Source: RSA11 sp965652565 (GTDB lineage: Bacteria; Actinomycetota; Thermoleophilia; Solirubrobacterales; 70-9). From it: 46,668 nucleotides of DNA. Numbering within the stretch: the first letter of the stretch is position 1; every line of letters starts with the position of its first letter. Shown one piece after another: positions 8,122 to 15,488 of this stretch. The stretch covers positions 1 through 46,668 of the forward strand of contig CBFGWL010000012.1 in NCBI GenBank assembly GCA_965652565.1, given 5' to 3'. Made by a program: the position numbers and the translations under genes. The notes beneath the pieces are model-generated. The model was not told the origin of the DNA. It was given only the letters and a program-made list of their open reading frames with translations, and did no database searches.

Positions 8122-8221
8122 TGGGTGCGGCTACCCGCCGGCATGCGTCAGCTACCGCGCGTGCGTCTCGCCGGATGCGCGGGGTGCACCGGGGACGTGG
8201 ATCGGGGATGCTTGTCGCGGA

Positions 8222-8241
8222 CCGCCCGGTCGACCGGGCGG
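8222..8241. promoter_or_regulatory. Perfect 20-bp palindrome before the cupin gene, candidate operator
   Basis: CCGCCCGGTCGACCGGGCGG is a perfect palindrome ending 11 bases before the ribosome site and 22 before the start of the cupin gene. It lies in the 142-base divergent region between the serine hydrolase and cupin genes. Position and symmetry fit a homodimeric repressor site; a 5' leader hairpin is the alternative. Confidence 0.5.
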
Positions 8242-8263
8242 CGGTTCGCGAAAAGGAGGAGAT

Positions 8264-8641
8264 GTGGAGTCCTGGGATCTGGCGGGCTTGGACCTCAAGC
8301 CCCGGCTACCGGAGATCCTGTCCTCGAGCCCCGAGGCCCGCGCGATCGCGCTCGACCTGCGCGCGGGCGAGGATCTCGGCGAGCACGAGGTCCACGAGCG
8401 CGCGTGGGTCGTGGTAATCGACGGCGAGCTCGAGGTGGCGAGCGCCGACGGCTCACGGACCACGGGCGGCCGGGGCCTGCTCGTCGAGTTCGCGCCCGCC
8501 GAGCGCCACGAGATCGTGGCCCGCAGCGATTCGCGCATCCTGCTGCTGCTCACGCCCTGGCCCGGCAAGGGCCATCCCGGCGCGATGACCATGCGCGAGA
8601 AGCTCTACGTGCGCCGCCGGGCCGCGAAGGAGGCGCGGTAG
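8264..8641 (+). CDS. Small cupin-domain protein
   Basis: A 125-residue single-domain protein. It has the cupin core pattern: acidic N-terminal strand, G-E-D-LGEHEVHERAWVVVIDGELEV (metal-type histidines and glutamates), a GG turn, then LLVEFAPAERHEIVARSDSRILLLLTPWP. The C-terminus is basic (YVRRRAAKEAR). GTG 8264 is chosen because AAGGAGGA (8252-8259) lies at ideal spacing. No enzymatic function can be assigned: small cupins may be metal-binding isomerases, dioxygenases or ligand sensors. The perfect palindrome just upstream suggests specific regulation. Confidence 0.8.
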   Translation: MESWDLAGLDLKPRLPEILSSSPEARAIALDLRAGEDLGEHEVHERAWVVVIDGELEVASADGSRTTGGRGLLVEFAPAERHEIVARSDSRILLLLTPWPGKGHPGAMTMREKLYVRRRAAKEAR

Positions 8642-8822
8642 CGGTTCCACCGAGCCGCGCTGGACCCAAAGGAGACAGCTGGGACGTCGTTTATCCCGTG
8701 ACACATCCGCTCGCGGTTCGGCACTGAGCCCTATTGATTCGCGTGGGGGCGGGCCATACAACGGGCGGGCATTCGGCTTGCCGAGGACTATCGGGCGTTC
8801 CCGCCACCCCCAGCGATGGAAA

Positions 8823-8895
8823 TGGAGCCAGCCGGATTCGAACCGGCGACCTTCGCGATGCAAGCGCGACGCTCTACCAACTGAGCTATGGCCCC
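8823..8895 (-). tRNA. tRNA-Ala(TGC)
   Basis: A full cloverleaf of 73 nt on the minus strand. The acceptor GGGGCCA pairs with TGGCTCC, including the G3-U70 wobble that identifies alanine tRNA. D arm AGCTCAGTTGGTAGAGC, anticodon stem TCGCG/CGCGA with loop CTTGCAT (anticodon TGC at 8860-8862), T loop TTCGAAT, discriminator A. The CCA end is not encoded. Confidence 0.97.
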
Positions 8896-8905
8896 GCGTC
8901 CGCCG

Positions 8906-8934
8906 ATTGTAGGTAGGCGTCGCGGGGAAGAAGT
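8906..8934 (-). promoter_or_regulatory. Candidate promoter for tRNA-Ala(TGC)
   Basis: On the minus strand TACAAT (8911-8906) is a good -10 box 10 bases before the tRNA 5' end. A weak -35, ACTTCT (8934-8929), lies 17 bases further upstream. Confidence 0.5.
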
Positions 8935-8950
8935 AACCGATAGGCCCTGA

Positions 8951-8970
8951 TCGCACGGGCAGTCGTGCGA
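8951..8970. promoter_or_regulatory. Inverted repeat before glutamate dehydrogenase
   Basis: TCGCAC (8951-8956) and GTGCGA (8965-8970) are perfect inverted half-sites 8 bases apart, ending 35 bases before the dehydrogenase start. This could be an operator or a leader hairpin; nothing in the sequence decides. Confidence 0.3.
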
Positions 8971-9005
8971 CGCCCGGCCCGGGTGAGGCGAGCGGAGGAG
9001 GCGTG

Positions 9006-10373
9006 ATGGCCGATACCGAGACGAAGGACGAGCGCGCCGTCGGCGAGCGGGAAGAGCCCGACAAATCGCCGCAGGCCGTCGAGAAGGCGGCCGAGCAGAC
9101 GGACGGCGCCGAGCCGCACAAGCCGAGCCAGCGCGCCGAGGTCTCCAACCTCGACATCGTCCGCTACTACTTCGACCGCGCCTGCGATCACCTGCGCATT
9201 CCCGACGATCTGCGCGTCGTCTTCTGGACGCCGTACCGCGAGGTCACCGTGCAGATCCCGGTCAAGCTGGAGGACGGCAAGACCCACGTCTTCTCCGGAT
9301 ACCGGATCCAGCACAACGGAGCCCGCGGCCCGTACAAGGGCGGCGTGCGCTTCCACCCCGAGGTCGACATCGACGAGGTCCGCGCCCTCGCCTCGCTCAT
9401 GACCTGGAAGACCGCGGTCGCCGGCGTCCCCTACGGCGGCGCCAAGGGCGGTGTGAACTGCCCCGTCGACCAGCTCACCCACGAGGAGGTCGAGCAGATC
9501 GCTCGCTCGTTCATGCTCAAGATCGAGAAGGTCCTCGGGCCGACGCGCGACATCCCCGCGCCCGACGTGAACACCAACGCCCAGGTCATGGCTTGGTTCA
9601 TGGACGAGTACGGGAAGCTGCACGGCCACACGCCCGCGGTGGTCACCGGCAAGCCGATTGCGCTGGAGGGCTCCTACGGGCGCGAGGCCGCCACCGGGCG
9701 CGGGTGCGTGAACGTCTTCCGCGAGGCCTGCGGCGAGTTCGAGATGGACGCCGCGGACGCGACCTTCGTCGTCCAGGGCTTCGGGAACGTGGGCTCCTGG
9801 GCCGCGCGCATCCTGCAGGAGCTGGGCGCGCGCATGGTCGCGGTCGCCGACGCCAACGGCGCGATCCGCAACGACGATGGGATCGACGCGCTCGCCTTGC
9901 ACCGGCACATCAGCGATGGCGGGCACATCACCGAGTTCGCGGACGTCGAGGAGATCGACCCCGACGACCTCGTCGCGGTGCCGTGCGACGTCTTCATCCC
10001 GGCCGCCCTCGGCGGGATGATCCACGAGGGCAACGCGGAACGGCTCGCCTGCAAGGTCGTCGTCGAGGGCGCGAACAGCCCCACGACCCCGGCCGCCGAC
10101 AAGGAGCTCGCCGAGCGCGGCATCCACGTCATCCCCGACGTGCTCGCCAACGCGGGCGGCGTGGTCGTCTCGTACTTCGAGTGGGTCCAGAACCTCCAGC
10201 ACTTCCGCTGGGACGAACGCGAGGTGAATGACCGGCTCGGCAACATCATGCGCCGCGCCTTCCGCGAGGTCCACGCGCGCTCCGTCGACGACGAGCTCAG
10301 CCTGCGCGAGGCCGCATACGTCGTCGGTATCGAGCGCGTCGTCGAAGCGGCGCAGACGCGCGGCTACGTCTAG
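9006..10373 (+). CDS. gdhA: Glutamate dehydrogenase
   Basis: Interconverts glutamate with 2-oxoglutarate and ammonia. The protein (455 residues) begins with about 40 charged, probably disordered residues, then the catalytic domain with GARGPYKGGVRFHPEVDIDE, LMTWKTAVAGVPYGGAKGGV (catalytic lysine in the last block) and DIPAPDVNTN, then the nucleotide domain with FVVQGFGNVGSWAA and VVEGANSPTTP. Size and motifs fit the hexameric family seen in Bacillus-type NAD enzymes. ATG 9006 is preferred over GTG 9003 because GGAGGAGG (8994-9001) is then correctly spaced. It lies alone after the tRNA gene; cofactor choice is not certain by eye. Confidence 0.95.
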   Translation: MADTETKDERAVGEREEPDKSPQAVEKAAEQTDGAEPHKPSQRAEVSNLDIVRYYFDRACDHLRIPDDLRVVFWTPYREVTVQIPVKLEDGKTHVFSGYRIQHNGARGPYKGGVRFHPEVDIDEVRALASLMTWKTAVAGVPYGGAKGGVNCPVDQLTHEEVEQIARSFMLKIEKVLGPTRDIPAPDVNTNAQVMAWFMDEYGKLHGHTPAVVTGKPIALEGSYGREAATGRGCVNVFREACGEFEMDAADATFVVQGFGNVGSWAARILQELGARMVAVADANGAIRNDDGIDALALHRHISDGGHITEFADVEEIDPDDLVAVPCDVFIPAALGGMIHEGNAERLACKVVVEGANSPTTPAADKELAERGIHVIPDVLANAGGVVVSYFEWVQNLQHFRWDEREVNDRLGNIMRRAFREVHARSVDDELSLREAAYVVGIERVVEAAQTRGYV

Positions 10374-10412
10374 CGCGCAGAGGCGTCCGGGCCGCCGGCG
10401 CTCGGAGCGGAA

Positions 10413-11291
10413 CTAGAAGTCGAAGTCCTTCGGCTCGCCCTGCTCGAACCAGAGCTCGTCGTCCTCGGGCGCGTCGCGCAGGAACTCCGGCGTCTCCTCG
10501 AGGACGTCCTCGTTCTCCTCGGCCTCGTCCTCTTCCTCGCCGACGTCCTCGGCCTCGTCGACGAGCTCGTCCTCTTCCGCCTCGTCGAACGCCTCCGCCT
10601 CATCGTCCCCCGTCTCCGGCTCGCCGTCGGGCTGATCCTCGGCACCGGCCTCCTCGTCAGGTGAGGGCTCGGTGACGAGCGCCTGCTGCTCACCGCTCTC
10701 CGGAGCCTCCTCGGAGCGGTACTCGTCGTCGAGCTCGAGGTCGAGATCGTCGAAACCGAACTCATCCATGTCCTCGCGATCGAAGATCTGCGTCGGCTGA
10801 TCGGCGATCGCCTCGCGCTCCTCGGTCGTGAAGCTCGCGGCCGCCTCCTCGGCCTCGGCCGGCTGCTCCTCGCTGGGCTGCTCTTCCGCCGGCCGCTCGG
10901 CCTCCTCCGGCTGGCGCGGGGCCTCGCGCTGCGGCGCGGGCGCGTCGGCGCTCGGCTCCTCGGCGGGCGCCGGCGGCGCGGGCGTCTCGGCGGCCGGCTG
11001 CTCGGGAGCCGGGGTGGGCGGGGCCATCAGATCCTCGGGCGCCTCGTCGTCGGGCTCGGGCGCCTGCTCGACGCGCGTGGGCGCCTCGGGCGCACTCACC
11101 GGAGCCTCGCTGACGATTTGCGTTGCGGCTTCGGCCTCCTCGCCGCCCTCGCTGCCGGGGAAATCAGGCTCGCCGGGACGCGCGGGCGGGCCAAATGCCT
11201 CGTCCTCAAGTTGCTTCACCTCTTCCTCAGCAGCACCGTGCTTGCGCTTGAGGTCGAGGTGATCGCGAATGGCGTCGTCGAGGATTCCCAT
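10413..11291 (-). CDS. Acidic, mostly disordered protein with a conserved N-terminus, unknown function
   Basis: 292 residues. Only the first 35 or so (MGILDDAIRDHLDLKRKHGA, then a helical EEEVKQLEDEAFGP) look folded. The rest is Glu/Asp/Pro/Ala-rich low complexity with long acidic runs and ends in KDFDF. From memory, similar MGILDDAIR-type N-termini occur in other actinobacterial hypothetical proteins, so it is probably real and conserved at that end. No signal peptide or membrane segment. It lies downstream of the diguanylate cyclase on the same strand, 82 bases away, with a weak hairpin between. The motif TQIFDREDMDEFGFDDLDLE in the middle may be a short linear interaction motif. No function is assigned. 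Confidence 0.75.
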   Translation of the reverse strand: MGILDDAIRDHLDLKRKHGAAEEEVKQLEDEAFGPPARPGEPDFPGSEGGEEAEAATQIVSEAPVSAPEAPTRVEQAPEPDDEAPEDLMAPPTPAPEQPAAETPAPPAPAEEPSADAPAPQREAPRQPEEAERPAEEQPSEEQPAEAEEAAASFTTEEREAIADQPTQIFDREDMDEFGFDDLDLELDDEYRSEEAPESGEQQALVTEPSPDEEAGAEDQPDGEPETGDDEAEAFDEAEEDELVDEAEDVGEEEDEAEENEDVLEETPEFLRDAPEDDELWFEQGEPKDFDF

Positions 11292-11321
11292 AGCCTCTCG
11301 AACCTGTAGGTAGAAAGGGTA

Positions 11322-11334
11322 ACGGCGAAGCCGT
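11322..11334 (-). terminator. Weak hairpin after the diguanylate cyclase gene
   Basis: Read on the minus strand, ACGGC-TTC-GCCGT is followed by TACCCTTTCT. The stem is only 5 bp and the T-rich tail is imperfect, so this is a tentative terminator between the cyclase and the acidic protein gene. Confidence 0.3.
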
Positions 11335-11373
11335 CTTGCGCCACGCCGCAGCGCCCGGCTGGGCGCTCGCGCC

Positions 11374-13326
11374 CTATCTTCGCCGCGCGCCCGCCTGTCC
11401 CTTCGCCGCGTCGGTTTCGTCGTCGCCGGACTCGCTGGGCCCGGCCTTGGCGACCCGGTTCTTGCCGGCGGCCTTGGCCGCGTAGAGCGCCTCGTCGGCC
11501 GCCGCGATGAGCTCCTGCCCGTCCGCCGCGGACGTCGGCATCGTCGCGACGCCGAAGCTGGCGCTCACGTACATCACCTCGTCCGAGCCCAGCATCGGGA
11601 TCGCCTCGAGCTCGATCCGCGCCCGGATGCGCTCGGCCAGCTCGAGCGCGCCCTCAATGCCGGTCTCAGGCAGGGCGATCACGAACTCCTCGCCGCCGTA
11701 GCGCGCCGGCTCATCGATCTCGCGCGGCTCGTCCTTGAGGATCCGCCCGACGGCGCGCAGGACCTCGTCGCCCTGCAGGTGCCCGTGCGTGTCGTTCACC
11801 AGCTTGAAGTCGTCGATGTCGAGCAGGATCAGGGAGAGCTCGTGTCCGTAGCGGTCGGCGCGGATCACCTCGCGTTCGAGCACCTCGCTGAACGCGCGCT
11901 TGTTGGCGAGGCCGGTGAGCTCGTCCGTGCTGGCCTGCTCGGTGACCCGCTCGTGCGTGGAGATGTTCTCGAGCGAGGCCGACGCCTGCCCGATCAAGTA
12001 CAGGAAGACGTCGCGCTCGTGCTGTCCGAACGGCTGCGTCCCGCGGGCCACGGTCATCGTGCCGACGACGTCGCCGCCGCCGAGTGGCCGCAGGGGCGCG
12101 GCGAGCGCGTGCTGGGCGCCGGACGCGTCCGGCTCGATCTGCACGCCCTCGGCGCGCGCGCGGGACTCCGCGGCGAGGGCGGCCTGCCGCGCCTGCGGAT
12201 CCGCCACGTCCGGGAGCTCGACGAGCGTGCCGTCCGCGAGCGCGATCCTGCCGTACTGCGCCTCGCATGCCCCGAGCGCAGTCTCGAGGACGATCTCGAG
12301 CAACGCATCGCGGTCGAGGCCCTTCGCGAACGCCTCGCCGAGGCGGCGGATCGAGCGGTCGAGCTCAAGGCGCTGGCGGCGCAGCTGATCGACCTGCTCG
12401 GCGAGCCGATCGCTCATCTTGTTGAACTCGCTGGCGAGGCCGGCCATCTCATCACGGCCCACCACCGGCACCTTCTGCGTGAAGTCGCCCTCACCGATCC
12501 GCCGGGCTGCGTAGAGCATCGTGGCCACCTGGCCCTGCAGGCTGCGCACCAAGAGCCACGCGGCGATGAACGCGAAGACGAGGAAGATCCCGAGCGCGGC
12601 CGCGACGCGCGGGCTCGAGCCGAGGAACCCCTCGGATTCCAGCTCGGCGAGCGTCACCACGCGTCCGCCCGGTGGGTTCGCCAGATCCGCCGCCGCGGCC
12701 TGGACGTTCTCCTGGGACTCGCTGAGCTCCGTGGACTCCCCGCCAGGCGGCAGCTCACTCGCGTCCCGCAGGGGCAGTGTCGCCGCCAAGAGCTGATCCT
12801 CGGCGAGCACCGCCGCGTCCAGGCCGGTCCGCTCGCGCACCGCCTCGACGTACTCGCTCGGGCCCGTGGTCGAAAGCGAGACCCGCGCGGCCGGGCCCGC
12901 TCCCTCGACGCCGACGTTTGCCACCGCGATCGGGCGCCGGGCACCGCGCTCGATCACCTCGCCGCCCGGGAGCTCTACGCGGAGGTACTCGACGTCGGGC
13001 TCGCGCGCGGCCCGCTGCGCGATGTCGCGCGCCGCCGCGCCGTCGCGATCGAGCAGCGCCTGCCCGAGGCCGCCGCCGCGCAGCAGCCGCGAGGCGCGCA
13101 CCTTGGCCTCCGCGACGTCGTCCTCGTAGAGCGAGAGCGCCGTCGTGAGCCCGGTCGCGAGCTGCGCGTCGGCCTTGCCGGCGCGGGCACGATCGCTCAC
13201 CTCCACGAGGAGCACGGCGATCGCCACCATCGGCAGTACGACGATCAAAAAGAAGAAAACGCTCAGGCGCACCCGAAAGCTCACGATTCGCAGCTTAAAT
13301 CGGCCGTCCCTGGCGCTCGCCCGCAC
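11374..13326 (-). CDS. Membrane diguanylate cyclase (HAMP-GAF-GGDEF)
   Basis: Makes the second messenger cyclic di-GMP from two GTP. Order: a membrane segment near residues 20-42, an extracytoplasmic sensor region to about 235, a second membrane segment (about 240-260), HAMP (about 262-315), a GAF-like region (about 330-455) and a GGDEF domain (about 460-630). The active-site signature is G544-G-E-E-F548, a functional variant. The inhibitory I-site REID sits exactly five residues before it, so product feedback is expected. The start may be GTG 13326 or GTG 13284 (MSFRVRLSVFF); the latter puts the membrane segment at the N-terminus as usual. It sits alone between a tRNA gene and the acidic protein gene. 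The signal is unknown. Confidence 0.93.
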   Translation of the reverse strand: MRASARDGRFKLRIVSFRVRLSVFFFLIVVLPMVAIAVLLVEVSDRARAGKADAQLATGLTTALSLYEDDVAEAKVRASRLLRGGGLGQALLDRDGAAARDIAQRAAREPDVEYLRVELPGGEVIERGARRPIAVANVGVEGAGPAARVSLSTTGPSEYVEAVRERTGLDAAVLAEDQLLAATLPLRDASELPPGGESTELSESQENVQAAAADLANPPGGRVVTLAELESEGFLGSSPRVAAALGIFLVFAFIAAWLLVRSLQGQVATMLYAARRIGEGDFTQKVPVVGRDEMAGLASEFNKMSDRLAEQVDQLRRQRLELDRSIRRLGEAFAKGLDRDALLEIVLETALGACEAQYGRIALADGTLVELPDVADPQARQAALAAESRARAEGVQIEPDASGAQHALAAPLRPLGGGDVVGTMTVARGTQPFGQHERDVFLYLIGQASASLENISTHERVTEQASTDELTGLANKRAFSEVLEREVIRADRYGHELSLILLDIDDFKLVNDTHGHLQGDEVLRAVGRILKDEPREIDEPARYGGEEFVIALPETGIEGALELAERIRARIELEAIPMLGSDEVMYVSASFGVATMPTSAADGQELIAAADEALYAAKAAGKNRVAKAGPSESGDDETDAAKGQAGARRR

Positions 13327-13344
13327 GTTATCCGTGTTGCACCG

Positions 13345-13372
13345 TTGCGGCCAACCTGCCTCGGGCTAGACT
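13345..13372 (+). promoter_or_regulatory. Candidate promoter for tRNA-Ala(CGC)
   Basis: TTGCGG (13345-13350) and TAGACT (13367-13372) are separated by 16 bases. This is a good housekeeping-type promoter ending 26 bases before the tRNA. Confidence 0.6.
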
Positions 13373-13398
13373 TTCTGGGCCGGCCGTGTCCGGTGCAC

Positions 13399-13471
13399 GG
13401 GGCTATAGCTCAGTTGGAAGAGCGCCTGGATCGCACCCAGGAGGTCGCCGGTTCGAGTCCGGCTAGCTCCA
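13399..13471 (+). tRNA. tRNA-Ala(CGC)
   Basis: A 73-nt cloverleaf: acceptor GGGGCTA with TAGCTCC (again the alanine G3-U70 pair), D arm AGCTCAGTTGGAAGAGC, anticodon stem CCTGG/CCAGG with loop ATCGCAC (anticodon CGC at 13432-13434), T loop TTCGAGT, discriminator A, CCA not encoded. It reads GCG, a heavily used codon in this GC-rich DNA. Confidence 0.97.
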
Positions 13472-13480
13472 TCGCTTCCG

Positions 13481-13514
13481 ACCCTCGCTCGTGGAGCGGG
13501 GGTCTCGTCGTTTT
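13481..13514 (+). terminator. Rho-independent terminator after tRNA-Ala(CGC)
   Basis: ACCCTCGCTC (13481-13490), loop GTG, GAGCGGGGGT (13494-13503): a 10-bp stem with one mismatch, followed by CTCGTCGTTTT. Confidence 0.7.
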
Positions 13515-13576
13515 CGAGGGAGACGGTGGCGCGGGCGCGGTGAGCGCTCAGCCGCGGAAGATGATCTGCGCGAGGA

Positions 13577-13604
13577 TGTCGAGAACCGTCCCGCGGCTCC
13601 GCTC
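13577..13604 (+). promoter_or_regulatory. Candidate ECF42-type promoter for the DGPF/sigma pair
   Basis: TGTCGA at 13577-13582 matches the -35 element reported for ECF42 sigma factors. A CGCTC at 13600-13604, 17 bases later, is an imperfect match to the short -10 (CG then A/T then C). It lies 50 bases before the DGPF gene, where an autoregulated promoter would be expected. Confidence 0.3.
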
Positions 13605-13654
13605 ACTGGGTGAAGGGCCGCGAGAGGCGCGGCCCACGACACCAGGAGGCCACG

Positions 13655-14062
13655 ATGCCGAAGTACCTGCTCCTCAAGCACTACCGCGGCGGCCCGGAGC
13701 CGCACCACCCGTACCCCCCGCTCGACCAGTGGGACCCGAAGGACGTCGAGGCGCACATCGAGTTCCTGCGCCACGTCGCGAAGACGCTCACCGACAGTGG
13801 GGAGTACGTCGACGAGGCCGCGCTCACGCCGGGGCGCACCTACGTGCGCTACGGCGGGCCCGACGCGGCGCCCGTCACCACGGACGGCCCACACCCCGAG
13901 ACGAGCGATCTGGTCGCGGGCTGGATGATGGTCGACGTCGACTCCTACGACCGCGCGCTGGAGATCGCGGCGCAGATCTCCTCCGAGCCCGGGCCCGGCG
14001 GCGAGCCGCTCTACGAGTGGATCGAGGTCCGTGAGGCCATGGGGCCGATGCAGCAGGACTGA
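13655..14062 (+). CDS. DGPF/YCII-domain protein paired with the sigma factor
   Basis: A 135-residue protein of the YCII-related fold, beginning MPKYLLLKHYRGG and carrying the signature segment VTTDGPHPETSDLVAGWMMV, where DGPH replaces the usual DGPF. ATG 13655 has AGGAGG at 13644-13649. Genes of this family are the standard neighbours and targets of ECF42 sigma factors, and the sigma gene starts 5 bases downstream. The biochemical role of DGPF proteins is not established; small-molecule binding or an oxidative-stress role has been proposed for relatives. Confidence 0.88.
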   Translation: MPKYLLLKHYRGGPEPHHPYPPLDQWDPKDVEAHIEFLRHVAKTLTDSGEYVDEAALTPGRTYVRYGGPDAAPVTTDGPHPETSDLVAGWMMVDVDSYDRALEIAAQISSEPGPGGEPLYEWIEVREAMGPMQQD

Positions 14063-14067
14063 CCCGC

Positions 14068-15285
14068 GTGACGAACCGCTCCGCACAGCTGGACGAGGGC
14101 GCCCTGCGCGCCCTCGTCCCGCGCGTGCTCGCCGGGCTGGTGCGCCGCGGCGAGGACTTCGATGCCGCGGAGGACGCGCTCCAGGAGGCCCTGATCGAGG
14201 CGCTGCGTGCCTGGCCGGAGCGACCTCCGGACGACCCGGAGGCGTGGCTTGCGACCGTCGCCCGGCGTCGGCTGATCGACGCCCGGCGCAGCGAGCGCGC
14301 GCGCCACGACCGCGAGGAGGTCGTCCACCGCGAGCCGCCGGAGGACCCGGTCGGCGCGGTGGGCGACGACACTCTGTTCCTCCTCTTCTGCTGCTGCCAC
14401 CCGGAGCTCCCACCGGCCTCGCAAGTCGCGCTGACGCTGCGCGCGGTGGGCGGGCTCACGACCCGTGAGATCGCCGACGCCTTCTACGTGCCCGAGGCGA
14501 CGATGGCGCAACGGATCAGCCGCGCCAAGCGCGCGCTGCGTCGCCACCGTCTCGACCGGCCGGGGGATCTCGCCGTGGTGCTGCGCGTGCTGTATCTGAT
14601 CTACACGACCGGCCACGGCGGGCGCGTGGACCTCACGGGCGAGGCGATCCGGCTCACGCGCCAGCTCACGCTGGCCACCGAGGAGCCGGAGGCGCGCGGC
14701 CTACTCGCGCTCATGCTCCTCAACCATGCGCGGCTCCCGGCCCGGTTCGACGCAGCGGGCCGCATCGTCCCGCTCGACCAGCAGGACCGCGGCCTCTGGG
14801 ACAAGCGCGAGATCGCCGAGGGGGTGCGCGTGTTGCAGTCGGCGCTCGCCATGCAGACCGACGAGCGCCCTCCCGGCCGCTACCAGATCGAGGCCGCGAT
14901 CGCCGCCCTGCACGACGATGCGCCGAGCGCGGCGGAGACCGACTGGCCCCAGATCCTCGCCTGGTACGACGATCTCGTCGCCCTGAGCGCCGACCCGGTT
15001 CGCGAGGACCCCGCGGCCGTGCTCGGCCGCGCCATCGCCGTCGGCCACGTGATGGGGCCCGCCGCCGCGCTGCGCGAGACCGAGCGCCTGCGTGAGGCGA
15101 TCGGCGAGCGGCATCGCTGGCACGCCGCGCGCGGCTACCTGTACGAGCTAGCCGCCGACCCGCAAGCCGCCGCGGAGGCGTACGCGGACGCCGCGCACCG
15201 CGCCACCAACGTCCCCGAGCGCGAGCACCTGATCCGCCAGGCCGCTCGCTTGCGTGCCGAGGCCCGCGCGGGCCACGGAGGCTAG
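14068..15285 (+). CDS. ECF sigma factor, ECF42-like, with long TPR-type C-terminal extension
   Basis: 405 residues, about twice a normal ECF sigma factor. Region 2 (about 13-75) includes DAAEDALQEALIEALRAWP and PEAWLATVARRRLIDARR; region 4 (about 125-170) includes LTTREIADAFYVPEATMAQR and the recognition-helix segment ISRAKRALRRH. The remaining 235 residues are helical, TPR/DUF6596-like (LRVLYLIYTTGHGG, NHARLPARFDAAGRIVPLDQ). ECF42 factors have no anti-sigma factor and are thought to be controlled through this extension; none is seen here either. GTG 14068 is 5 bases after the DGPF stop. It probably activates the DGPF operon itself. Confidence 0.9.
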   Translation: MTNRSAQLDEGALRALVPRVLAGLVRRGEDFDAAEDALQEALIEALRAWPERPPDDPEAWLATVARRRLIDARRSERARHDREEVVHREPPEDPVGAVGDDTLFLLFCCCHPELPPASQVALTLRAVGGLTTREIADAFYVPEATMAQRISRAKRALRRHRLDRPGDLAVVLRVLYLIYTTGHGGRVDLTGEAIRLTRQLTLATEEPEARGLLALMLLNHARLPARFDAAGRIVPLDQQDRGLWDKREIAEGVRVLQSALAMQTDERPPGRYQIEAAIAALHDDAPSAAETDWPQILAWYDDLVALSADPVREDPAAVLGRAIAVGHVMGPAAALRETERLREAIGERHRWHAARGYLYELAADPQAAAEAYADAAHRATNVPEREHLIRQAARLRAEARAGHGG

Positions 15286-15323
15286 GCGGCATCCCCGGCG
15301 GGCGCCGCGTCACCGCCCCACCC

Positions 15324-15371
15324 CGAGTTCGCGATTTAGTGGGATCAACCAACAAGATCGTGCAGTCGCGG
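15324..15371 (+). repeat. 48-nt hairpin repeat, copy A (core type 1)
   Basis: Structure 13 + 19 + 16: left arm CGAGTTCGCGATT, core TAGTGGGATCAACCAACAA, right arm GATCGTGCAGTCGCGG. The core folds as GTGG, loop GATCAA, CCAAC, and pairing continues into the arms. It lies between the facing ends of the sigma-factor and permease genes. Copy B starts exactly 60 nt later. Confidence 0.85.
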
Positions 15372-15383
15372 GGAGGCCTTCCG

Positions 15384-15431
15384 CGACTTCGTGATTGTGT
15401 GGGATCAACCAACAAAATCGTGATCTCGTGG
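15384..15431 (+). repeat. 48-nt hairpin repeat, copy B (core type 1)
   Basis: Left arm CGACTTCGTGATT, core GTGTGGGATCAACCAACAA, right arm AATCGTGATCTCGTGG. It matches copy C (46614-46661, opposite strand) at 46 of 48 positions. A 12-nt spacer separates it from copy A. The remaining bases of 15286-15488 hold no gene. Confidence 0.9.
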
Positions 15432-15488
15432 AATCGCCGGCTCGGCCGCCGGGCACGGACTCGCAGCTCGCCGCTGCGTCGCCGGGGG

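Noticed and set aside
6184..8727. 847-codon open frame on the plus strand
   Set aside because: The translation is Arg/Gly/Ala-rich low complexity and crosses the rhomboid, small membrane and serine hydrolase genes, which have clear motifs in other frames.
8734..8916. 60-codon open frame across tRNA-Ala(TGC)
   Set aside because: It is antisense to a complete tRNA and has no ribosome site or family resemblance.
13399..13471. tRNA as an integration site for a mobile element
   Set aside because: No integrase or direct repeat of the tRNA 3' end is visible near it.
11779..14034. 751-codon open frame on the plus strand
   Set aside because: It runs antisense to the diguanylate cyclase and through a tRNA gene and terminator; no recognisable domain.
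15324..15431. CRISPR array
   Set aside because: Only two units of 48 nt with a 12-nt spacer, the units differ in sequence and are hairpins, and no cas gene is present.
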